A DNA stretch of 14,838 nucleotides from Minisyncoccota bacterium (lineage in GTDB: Bacteria; Patescibacteriota; Minisyncoccia; Minisyncoccales; CG1-02-41-26): positions 1-14,838 of the forward strand of contig JAQTPV010000020.1 in the NCBI GenBank assembly GCA_028712605.1, given 5' to 3'. Under the pieces are notes generated by a model that was not told the origin of the DNA, searched no databases, and saw only the letters and a list, made by a program, of their open reading frames with translations. Positions 1 to 7,419 of this stretch are shown one piece after another (within the stretch, counting starts at the first letter, position 1; the number at the start of each line of letters is the position of its first letter). The translations under genes were made by a program, and so were the position numbers.

Positions 1-112
1 TGTAAGTAAAAATAACTTTGTGCTCCTTGCTATTTTTCTTGAGTACCATAGGACATGAAAATCCTGTGGGAAGCCGGCTGAACTATCAGCCAAAGCTAAA
101 TACTACCTGCTC

Positions 113-151
<39 letters not shown>

Positions 152-2296
152 CAGCCCGGTGAGGGCAGTGAAATAGAACCTGAAATCATTTGCTCACAAA
201 GAGTCGGAGCCCCTCCATCCGCAAGGATGTCGGGGTGACGGCGTGCTTTTTGCAGAACGAGCCAACGAGTTTAACTAGACAGCTTGTCTAAGCCCCTCTG
301 GGGTGCAGGCACAGCGAAAGCGAGTGTTAATAGCGCGATTTTGCTGTCTACTTAAGACCCGAAGCCAGGCGAGCTTACCATGGGCAGGGTGAATTCCACT
401 GAAAAGTGGAAGGAGGCCCGAACCAGTTAGCTGTGCAATACTTTTGGATGACCTGTGGTAAGAAGTGAAAAGCTAATCGAGCCTGGGAATAGCTGGTTCT
501 CTCCGAAATAGCTTTAGGGCTAGCCCGGTGAATTTAATTTTATGGGGGTAGAGCACTGAATAGATTATCTTTGGGATTACCCGGATAATCTTCTCAAACT
601 CCGAATACCATAAAATTTTAGCCGGAGTCAGAACGCGGGAGCTAAGTTCCGCGCTCAAAAGGGAAACAGCCCAGATCACAATCTAAGGTCCCTAAATTTG
701 AACTAAGTGTTAAGTAAGGAAGTGGATTCTCATTAATAGCTAGGAGGTTAGCTTAGAGGCAGCTATCCTTTAAAAAGTGCGTAACAGCTTACTATCTGAG
801 AGGATCCGCGCCGAAGATTTCCGGGACTCAAGTTCAATACCGAAGATGTGGATTTATTATGTTGATTTTTCAACATTTTAAGTGGTAGGAGAGCGTCCAG
901 TATTCAACGAAGCTGAACCGTAAGGTTTGGTGGAGAGTACTGGAGTGAGAATGTTGGCATGAGTAACCACAATCAGTGTGAAAACCCCTGACACCGTAAA
1001 CCCAAGGGTTCCTTGGCAATGACAATCAGCCAAGGGTTAGGCGGCCCTAACCGGATGCCCGAGAGGACATTCGGGATGGACAGACGGTTAATATTCCGTC
1101 CCGCCTATTAGATAACCTCAAGATGACGAAGAGCAGTACTTTGGGCGTGTTATTGGATTTGCGTTTGCTACATCAGGATTTCCAAGTGTAGTGAAGATGT
1201 CCCGATGCGTCGGGAATAATCCAAAGGAGCGCTTTTCCCAGAAAAGTCTTGAGTATCTATCTAATGGGCCCCGTACCGTAAACCGACACAGGTGGGTGGG
1301 CGTAAGTGTGCCAAGGTGAACGGGCTAGACCTCCTTAAGGAACTAGGCAAAAAAGCGGCCGTAAGTTCGCGATAAGGCCTGCCGTCTTAGGACGGCTTCA
1401 ACAAAAGACTCCAGGCGACTGTTTAACAAAAACACAGGTTCCTGCTAACTCGTAAGAGGATGTATAGGAGCTGAAGCCTGACCAGTGCTGGAGTGTTAAA
1501 AACGGGGGTGTGGTTGGACGCAAGTTCGGCCAGGCTCACTGTTCTAAGCCTCCAGTGAACGTCCGCGGTAACTCTGACCGTGTTAAAGTAGCGTAATCCC
1601 TTGCCGAGTAAGTTTCGGCCCGCATGAAAGGCATAACGATCTGGAGACTGTCTCAAGGAGGTACCCGGTGAAAACGCAATTCCCGTGAAGATGCGGGATA
1701 CCTGCGGCTAGACGAAAAGACCCCAGGAGCTTTACTACAGCCTGATATTGGGCTTTGGTTTTGGATGCGTAGCGTAGGTGGGAGGATTCGAGGTTCTACT
1801 CTCGGGTAGGGCTGATCCGACAATGAAACACCACCCTTTCAGAATCTTTGTCCTAACCGGGCACATAAATTGCATTCAGCAATCATTTTAAGTTGGATGT
1901 AATCTATGTGCTCGGAACAGTGTCTGGCGGGTAGTTTAAGTGGGGCGCTTTTCTCCTAAAAAGTAACGGAGAAGTTTAAAGGTTGGCTAGGTGCGGATGG
2001 AAATCGCACTGATAGGGCAAAGCCACAAGCCAGCTTTACTGCGAGACGTACCAGTCGAGCAGTTGCGAAAGCAGAACTTAGTGAACCGACCCCGAGTCAT
2101 AGGATTAGGGGAGATAATCGGCTAAAAGTTACCCTGGGGATAACAGGCTGGTAGGGCCTGAGAGTTCACATCGACGGCCCTGTTCGGCACCTCGATGTCG
2201 GCTCACCACAGCGTGGGGGTGGAGAAGCTCCCAAGCGTTGGGCTGTTCGCCCATTAAAGTGGTACGTGAGCTGGGTTCAGTACGTCGTGAGACAGT

Positions 2297-2971
2297 AAAA
2301 CATATCCTTGCTGTCTATAAATCTAGCCATATGCTGGAAACTCTGGCGAATCCGGTGCTACTCGGTTATAATAAAATATTATCAATAAATTATTATGGCC
2401 AGTGAAAATGCATCCGGTGCAGACAATCAGCAGGTAACCAATATTTTGCGTCGTAAACAAATAACCCCAGATTATATCTGTGGCTTAGTTGATGGCGAGG
2501 GTTGTTTTTATATCCTTGCCACCAATAGAATTGCTTGTGAGTTTAAAATCAGCCAAAAAGAAAAGGAGGTTTTGTATGAAATCAAAAAATTCTTTGGCTG
2601 CGGCTATATCAAGTCCAATTCCGACAAAGGCCAAACCTTTGTCTATATCGTAAAAGATATCAAGAGCTTGGACGAGATTATAAAGCCTTTTTTCACAAAG
2701 CACCGTTTATTTGTTAAATACAAGCAGTTTGATAAATTTGCCCAAGCAGTTGACTTGATCAAAAGAAAACTGCATCTGAACAAAAATGGCCAAACTGTGA
2801 TAAATCGCATAAAATTGGGAACCTCAGAGACTGTATGCTAGAACCCTTAGCCGTCAAGGCTTAAAGGGTAAGATACAGTCCGAACTGCATAGCGATATGC
2901 AGAATCAAGAAGAAATTCTTGGTCGCCAAGCTTATAAGCATTATAGGCTCGGTCATTAAAGTAACAGAGTG
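2297..2971 (+). ncRNA. Group I self-splicing intron in 23S rRNA at E. coli 2604/2605
   Basis: The boundaries follow group I rules: the 5' exon ends in U (2296) and the intron ends in G (2971). P1 is seven pairs: exon 2290-2296 with guide 2310-2316, including the canonical U2296-G2310 wobble. The core can be drawn: P3 2322-2327 with 2837-2842 (TCTAGC/GCTAGA); P4 2332-2337 with 2427-2432; P5 2343-2347 with 2398-2402; P7 2829-2836 with 2873-2880 (GACTGTAT/ATACAGTC); P8 2843-2852 with 2858-2869; P9 2885-2891 with 2896-2902, capped by a GCGA tetraloop. The spliced exons rebuild the helix 93 stem GTAC(2280-2283)/GT(2295-2296)+AC(2972-2973). At 675 nt the intron appears complete and probably active. 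I did not assign a subgroup. Confidence 0.95.
2395..2841 (+). CDS. Intron-encoded LAGLIDADG homing endonuclease (single motif)
   Basis: This 148-aa protein has one LAGLIDADG helix, ICGLVDGEG at residues 28-36. E35 sits where I-CreI has its metal-binding aspartate (eighth residue of the motif). A single-motif protein of this size should act as a homodimer, cutting an intronless 23S gene near the insertion site and so spreading the intron by homing; some relatives instead work as splicing maturases. The domain runs from about residue 26 to 125. The first 20 residues are read from RNA that forms P5, P4 and the adjoining core, and the stop codon TAG (2839-2841) lies in the 3' strand of P3, so the gene is embedded in the ribozyme. 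ATG 2395 has no Shine-Dalgarno sequence. A TATAAT at 2366-2371 upstream lacks a convincing -35 box. Confidence 0.92.
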   Translation: MASENASGADNQQVTNILRRKQITPDYICGLVDGEGCFYILATNRIACEFKISQKEKEVLYEIKKFFGCGYIKSNSDKGQTFVYIVKDIKSLDEIIKPFFTKHRLFVKYKQFDKFAQAVDLIKRKLHLNKNGQTVINRIKLGTSETVC

Positions 2972-3293
2972 ACGGACTCTATCTACCGCAGGCGTTTGAG
3001 TCTTGAGAGGAGTTCGAAGTAGTACGAGAGGACCCTTCGGAGCTAACCTCTGGTTTGCCAGCTGTCCTGCCAAGGGCATTGCTGGGTAGCTAACGTTGGT
3101 TCGGGATAAGCGCTGAAGGCATATAAGCGCGAAGCCCACCTCAAGATAAGGACTCTCTAAGATCCCTCAAAGATGATGAGGTTGATAGGCTCTAGGTGTA
3201 AGGGCAGTAATGCTTTTAGCCGAGGAGTACTAATCGATCGATCAGCCAGCAATCAATGTTAATCATAAAAAACTTATTATAATTATTGCAAAT

Positions 3294-3408
3294 ACTATAA
3301 GGGGGCTATTCCGAGAGTGCTCCACCTGTTCCCATCCCGAACACAGAAGTGAAATCTCTCATGGCCGATGATAGTCCTTTGGGCGAAAGTAGGTAGCTCC
3401 CTTATAGT
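3294..3408 (+). rRNA. rrf: 5S ribosomal RNA
   Basis: The core CCCATCCCGAACACAGAAGT (3331-3350) is the 5S signature, and the ends form a perfect 10-bp stem, ACTATAAGGG (3294-3303) with CCCTTATAGT (3399-3408). The stem can be extended outward by three weaker pairs (3291-3293 with 3409-3411), probably part of the processing stem. The length of about 115 nt is normal. It lies some 40 nt after the end of 23S, in the usual bacterial order, with no tRNA between. Confidence 0.97.
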
Positions 3409-3419
3409 GTTTACAATTT

Positions 3420-3459
3420 CCCCGCCCCCTCCTTAAGGAAGGCGGGGTTTGCGTTTTTT
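3420..3459 (+). terminator. Intrinsic terminator of the rRNA operon
   Basis: CCCCGCC (3420-3426) pairs with GGCGGGG (3441-3447); an inner TCCTT/AAGGA pairing extends the stem with two or three bulged C residues. T-rich DNA follows, ending in six T (3454-3459). It lies 11 nt after 5S and separates the rRNA operon from mreC. The tail also contains the -35 box of the next promoter. Confidence 0.82.
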
Positions 3460-3478
3460 CAGGGAATCAGGCTATAAT
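3449..3478 (+). promoter_or_regulatory. Sigma-70-type promoter of mreC-mreD-mrdA
   Basis: TTGCGT (3449-3454), an 18-bp spacer and a perfect TATAAT (3473-3478) preceded by GC. Seven bases past the -10 box is position 3485, the A of the mreC ATG, so the transcript is predicted to have little or no 5' leader. Confidence 0.75.
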
Positions 3479-3484
3479 GGCTTT

Positions 3485-4276
3485 ATGAAAAGGAAATACA
3501 AAATTATCTTTTGGACTTTATTCTTGCTTGCCCTATGTTTAGTTATGATTTTTTGGAATAATCCAGTCCGAAATAGCCTTCTAGGTGCTACTTCAAGCCT
3601 ACAGAAATCGCTTTGGCAGGCTGGATCCAATACCAGCGAATTCTTGGGGGCTATTTTGAAAAGTCAAGGTCTGAAAACTGAAAATGAAGACCTAAAAACT
3701 GAAAATATTGCCCTTAAATCCCAAATCTCTGAATTAAAAATAGCCCAACAAGACAATATTGAACTAAAAAAGGCGTTGGGGCTACAAACTGACAAAAAAT
3801 GGCAAGTAGAAATGGTCAATATCGTTAGTAAAGACCAAAAAAGAGATACCCTAATCATTGATAAGGGCCAAAAACAAGATTTAGCCAAGGATATGCCTGT
3901 GATTACAGCCGAGGGTGCCTTAGTTGGGAAGATAACAGAGGCTTTCAGTGACTTTTCTGAAGTTACCTTAATTTCAGAAACTGACTTCAGCTTTAATATT
4001 GAAATCCAAGCCGAAAACAATCCTTCCGGAGTCGCCAGGGGCAGCGGGGGATTCCAAGTCGGTTTTGACTATATCCCCAAGGACGCAGCTATAAAAATAG
4101 GGGACTTAATAACAACAGCTTCTATGAACGAAATTTTCCCTAGGGGTCTTTTGGTTGGTGAAATTGGCTCGTTGGAAAAAAGCGACGCTGAACCCTACCA
4201 GAAAGGGGCCATCGCGCCGTTTTTTGTGCAAAGCCAACTTAAAACGCTTTTTGTAGTTAGAAGATACAGCCCATGA
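3485..4276 (+). CDS. mreC: Rod shape-determining protein MreC
   Basis: Membrane-anchored periplasmic scaffold of the elongation machinery; MreC dimers bind PBP2 and link it to MreD and MreB filaments. From ATG 3485 the protein has 263 aa: a short basic start (MKRKYK), one membrane helix at about residues 6-24, a charged coiled coil at about 60-98 containing a small repeat (LKTENEDLKTEN), then the beta-rich domain with family signatures TAEGALVGKI (141-150) and IFPRGLLVGEIG (217-228). An in-frame upstream start at 3449 is rejected because it would begin inside the terminator tail, upstream of the -10 box, and add residues with no family match. The stop overlaps the mreD start as ATGA. No mreB lies upstream, where it is often found. 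Confidence 0.95.
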   Translation: MKRKYKIIFWTLFLLALCLVMIFWNNPVRNSLLGATSSLQKSLWQAGSNTSEFLGAILKSQGLKTENEDLKTENIALKSQISELKIAQQDNIELKKALGLQTDKKWQVEMVNIVSKDQKRDTLIIDKGQKQDLAKDMPVITAEGALVGKITEAFSDFSEVTLISETDFSFNIEIQAENNPSGVARGSGGFQVGFDYIPKDAAIKIGDLITTASMNEIFPRGLLVGEIGSLEKSDAEPYQKGAIAPFFVQSQLKTLFVVRRYSP

Positions 4277-4794
4277 GAACTATCATCAGCTTGGTTATGA
4301 TTATTGTCAGCTCCCTTTTGGCTCTGGTCCAAACCAGCTTTTTTTCTTACCCCGGACTATTAGGAGGAAGCTTAAATCTTATTTTTTTATTAGTCATCAT
4401 ATTGAGTTTTAGCGAAAGCAGAAGTAATTGGGGGCTTTGGACTGCTTTCTGGGGCGGATTATTTTTAGATCTTTTTTCTACTCATCCTTTTGGTCTGGCC
4501 ATAGTTACCTTATCCAGCACAGCCATCATAGCTAAAAAAATGTCAGGGTTAATGCAAAAGTCCTTGACGGCCAAAGTTCTCCTTTTCCTGATTTCTTTTC
4601 TATGCTATCAATTAGTCAATGGCGGGGTCACCTTATTTTTTTCCTTTATAAAACATACGTCCTCGTTTCAGCTTAACCTATCAAGTATGTTAGCAATCAT
4701 AGTAAGCCTTGGGTACCACTTACTTATTTTTATTGTTTTAATGTTACTGCCTCAATTTCATCAAAAGAATAATCATCGCTATGGCTATTTTTAA
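4273..4794 (+). CDS. mreD: Rod shape-determining protein MreD
   Basis: Integral membrane partner of MreC in the elongation complex. The 173-aa protein is almost entirely hydrophobic, with five or six membrane segments. Its clearest family mark is the GGLFLDLFSTHPFG stretch (about residues 61-74), matching the G-L-x-x-D-x-x-S pattern of MreD. It starts with the ATG of an ATGA overlap with mreC (4 nt) and overlaps the next gene by 14 nt, so translation of all three genes is probably coupled. MreD sequences diverge quickly, and gene order contributes much to this call. Confidence 0.91.
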   Translation: MRTIISLVMIIVSSLLALVQTSFFSYPGLLGGSLNLIFLLVIILSFSESRSNWGLWTAFWGGLFLDLFSTHPFGLAIVTLSSTAIIAKKMSGLMQKSLTAKVLLFLISFLCYQLVNGGVTLFFSFIKHTSSFQLNLSSMLAIIVSLGYHLLIFIVLMLLPQFHQKNNHRYGYF

Positions 4795-6766
4795 ACACAA
4801 AATCAGGAATGGCTTTCATGATCAGGAAATAGAACTGGAGGATATATTTATGGATAAAGTAATCCAAGGGAAATCCGAAGCCATGGAAATCTGGGAAAGG
4901 AAACTTGAAGTCCCTTTAAGGAAAAGGGCCTTTTGGTTTTTGTGGGGATTGGTCTTAATGGTTTCAGGTATATTGCTCTATATCTGTTTTACACTGCAGG
5001 TTCAATCGTACAGTGACTTTAAAAGCAAGGCTGATAATAATAAATTTATGATAGCTTATTTATCAGCCAGCCGCGGTATCATTTACGACCAAGCAATGGA
5101 GCCTTTGGTCAAAAATGAGGCCAGTTTTGATTTATGGGTTAAAAAATCAGAAATGAGTTCTGAAGGTAACGAAATAGAAGCCTTAGCCTCCATCGTGAGT
5201 TTACCTGCTGCGCAGTTGCAAGAATTAATCAATCAAAAAACGGAAAATGAATTCATAGTTAAGAAAAATCTTAACCATGAGGAGCTAATCCTCTTTGAAG
5301 CCAAGCAACACGATTTCCCCGGGTTTTACATCCAAAAAGGCATCCTAAGGGTTTATGAAAGTGAAAAAGCCTTGGGCCCGATTTTAGGTTATCTGGGTAA
5401 AATCGCTCCCGAAGAATTGAGTAAACTTAGCGATTATCAATTGCCAGATGAAATCGGTAAGGAAGGCTTGGAAAAATTTTATGAAGATATTTTAAGAGAG
5501 CAAAAAGGTAAATTCCAAATAGAAAGAAATGCTAAGGGAGAAGAAATCTCCAAAAAAATTATTGAGTATCCAAAATCCGGCAATAGCTTAGTTCTATCAA
5601 TTGAGCTAGATTTGCAAGAAAAGATTATAGAGGTCTTAGGGGGCGTAATGCAAGATACCGGCACCAAAAAGGCAGCTGTGGTGGCTATCAATCCCCAAAA
5701 TGGAGAAGTGTTGGCCTCTGTTTCTCTGCCCTCTTTTGACAATAACCTTTTCGCTAGCGGGATAAGCGCTAAAGACTTTAAAACCATCAACGAAAATCCA
5801 AACAACCCTCAATTAAATCGCATTATCGCCGGCCTTTACCCAACCGGTTCTACTATCAAACCATTTATAGCCTCAGCCGCCTTGGAAGAAAAGGTGATAA
5901 CTGAAGATACTCAATTATGGTGCCCCTTAAAAATATGTCTGGAGAATAAATATACTGGTAAGGGTGAATGCTTTGTAGATAACAAGTTTCACGGTACCAG
6001 TGATGTCAGAAGGGCCATTGCTGAATCAGTCAACCCTTTCTTTTATTTGGTGGGCGGAGGCTATACTGCTCCTAAGCGGACAAGTGAGTTTTTTGACCCC
6101 CTCTTGCCCGAACATCTTGAAGGATTAGGCGTAAGCAAGATAGAAAAATATTTAAATTTATTTGGATTTGGCACTTCAACAGGTATTGACTTGCCTGGTG
6201 AAGCACCCGGAAGAGTGCCCAGCCCAACTTGGAAACAAGGGTACTTTAATACAGCCCTGGAAAAAATCTGGTTTCAAGGCGACACATATAACTTAGCCAT
6301 CGGCCAAGGATATTTTTTAGCCACGCCCCTGCAAGTAGCTGTTGGGGTTTCAACCATCGCCAATGAAGGCAAGCTCATCAAGCCCCACTTGGTCAAAAAG
6401 ATAATGGATGCTTTCGGCAACACCATCCAAGAAAGCAACCCCGATATTATTAGAGAAAACTTTATTTCCCCTCACAATTTACAAGTAGTTAGGGAAGGTA
6501 TGAGGCAAACCGTTAACTCACCAGCCGGCTCGGCCCTTTCCTTAAATTCCTTACCTATCAAAGTGGCGGCTAAAACCGGTACTGCCCAGATTGGTAAAAA
6601 AGATGTGTATGAAAACTGGATTGCCGCCTTTGCCCCCTATGGGAAACCGGAGATTGTTTTAGTGATATTGCTGGAAGAGGTGCCTGGCATCCAACCAGTT
6701 GCCCAAAGGACCGCTCGAGAAATTTTGGATTGGTACTTCTTAACTCATCCCGTAAGTAATCCATAA
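4781..6766 (+). CDS. mrdA: Penicillin-binding protein 2, elongation-specific peptidoglycan transpeptidase
   Basis: Class B transpeptidase that cross-links peptidoglycan during lateral wall growth, working with a RodA-type glycosyltransferase and MreC/MreD. The protein has 661 aa. A cytoplasmic tail of about 48 residues is longer than usual and is followed by a membrane helix at about 50-73. The pedestal motif RGIIYD is at 98-103 and the transpeptidase domain spans about 270-650. All catalytic motifs are intact: STIK at 357-360 (nucleophile Ser357), SVN at 416-418 and KTG at 598-600. Three cysteines (381, 386, 397) lie between the first two motifs, in the region where some PBP2 proteins carry a metal or disulfide element; their role here is unknown. 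The start overlaps mreD by 14 nt and has no Shine-Dalgarno sequence. rodA does not follow; a terminator begins one base after the stop. Confidence 0.96.
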   Translation: MAIFKHKIRNGFHDQEIELEDIFMDKVIQGKSEAMEIWERKLEVPLRKRAFWFLWGLVLMVSGILLYICFTLQVQSYSDFKSKADNNKFMIAYLSASRGIIYDQAMEPLVKNEASFDLWVKKSEMSSEGNEIEALASIVSLPAAQLQELINQKTENEFIVKKNLNHEELILFEAKQHDFPGFYIQKGILRVYESEKALGPILGYLGKIAPEELSKLSDYQLPDEIGKEGLEKFYEDILREQKGKFQIERNAKGEEISKKIIEYPKSGNSLVLSIELDLQEKIIEVLGGVMQDTGTKKAAVVAINPQNGEVLASVSLPSFDNNLFASGISAKDFKTINENPNNPQLNRIIAGLYPTGSTIKPFIASAALEEKVITEDTQLWCPLKICLENKYTGKGECFVDNKFHGTSDVRRAIAESVNPFFYLVGGGYTAPKRTSEFFDPLLPEHLEGLGVSKIEKYLNLFGFGTSTGIDLPGEAPGRVPSPTWKQGYFNTALEKIWFQGDTYNLAIGQGYFLATPLQVAVGVSTIANEGKLIKPHLVKKIMDAFGNTIQESNPDIIRENFISPHNLQVVREGMRQTVNSPAGSALSLNSLPIKVAAKTGTAQIGKKDVYENWIAAFAPYGKPEIVLVILLEEVPGIQPVAQRTAREILDWYFLTHPVSNP

Positions 6767-6767
6767 C

Positions 6768-6802
6768 AAAAAACACCGAAGATACAACCTTCGGTGTTTT
6801 TT
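6768..6802. terminator. Bidirectional intrinsic terminator between converging genes
   Basis: AAAAAACACCGAAG (6768-6781) and CTTCGGTGTTTTTT (6789-6802) form a perfect 14-bp stem with a 7-nt loop and U-tracts on both strands. It starts one base after the mrdA stop and ends five bases before the stop of the minus-strand methyltransferase, so a single element serves both. Confidence 0.92.
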
Positions 6803-6807
6803 GTTGG

Positions 6808-7419
6808 TTAAATTTTTTTGTAAAGATTATTAAAATCCAGACTATATTTACCTTTGCTAAAAAGCGGCCCTATTTTTTGAAAGCCTATTTTTTGTATCAA
6901 ATGATCTAGCTCGGCCTTAGTTAAAAGGTCTTTATCGCTCCTTAGGGGGTCATAATTGTCTTTTTGATTATTATAGATAGAGTCTTGGCAAATATTTTCA
7001 ATAAAAAATATTTTAGAAACTACCCTATATATTTCTAATAAAGCCTTGTGCACGGCCTCTTTTTTTAGGTAATAAACGGCATCACAAGTTAGAACCACCT
7101 CAAAACTATTGTCAGCTAAGGGCAAGTCAAGGATATCGCCAAATTGCAGGTATTGTTTAACCGGTGAGTTTTCTAAACAAAAAGGCGACACTTCTGTGCC
7201 CCACGCCTCATAACCTAACTTTCTTAAGCCCAATACCACCCCGCCTAGACCACAACCAACATCCAGGAACTTCCATGATTTTTCAGGTTTGATTTTTTTG
7301 ATCAGTTGCTTGGCATAATCAAGACCCTCTTGCTTAAAGTCTGATAAATAGTCAGTGTAGCCGCCAGAGGTGTAATATTCCTTATTAAATTCCTTAAACA
7401 ATTTCTTCCTATCCCTCAT
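6808..7419 (-). CDS. Class I SAM-dependent methyltransferase (Methyltransf_11-like)
   Basis: Small 203-aa methyltransferase; the substrate is unknown. The SAM-binding motif I is FLDVGCGLGG (residues 51-60), followed by an acidic end to strand 2 (TEVSPF, about 75-80), the motif GDILDLPLADNSF (about 94-106) that contacts the adenine, and the strand 4 region VVLTCDAVYYL (108-118). There are no extra domains and no signal peptide, so it is probably cytoplasmic. The start overlaps the 3' end of the upstream minus-strand GNAT gene by 11 nt, so the two are co-transcribed and probably translationally coupled. Small-molecule or surface-polysaccharide methylation is possible, given the neighbour, but that is inference. 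Confidence 0.88.
   Translation of the reverse strand: MRDRKKLFKEFNKEYYTSGGYTDYLSDFKQEGLDYAKQLIKKIKPEKSWKFLDVGCGLGGVVLGLRKLGYEAWGTEVSPFCLENSPVKQYLQFGDILDLPLADNSFEVVLTCDAVYYLKKEAVHKALLEIYRVVSKIFFIENICQDSIYNNQKDNYDPLRSDKDLLTKAELDHLIQKIGFQKIGPLFSKGKYSLDFNNLYKKI

Noticed and set aside
473..1656. Open reading frames on the minus strand within 23S rRNA (473-679, 1423-1656)
   Set aside because: They lie entirely in conserved rRNA and encode nothing recognisable.
2366..2371. TATAAT in the intron as a promoter for the endonuclease gene
   Set aside because: There is no matching -35 box and the segment is part of an AT-rich loop in the P5 extension.
2297..2971. Archaeal-type bulge-helix-bulge intron as an explanation of the 23S insert
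   Set aside because: The insert has a complete group I core (P1, P3, P4, P5, P7, P8, P9) with the U-G wobble and a terminal G; archaeal introns lack these.
2861..3139. 92-codon minus-strand frame across the intron end and exon 2
   Set aside because: It overlaps the intron P8-P9 region and conserved rRNA, and shows no protein family features.
3449..3484. Upstream in-frame start for mreC
   Set aside because: It falls in the rRNA terminator tail, before the -10 box; the basic-plus-membrane-helix start of MreC begins at ATG 3485.
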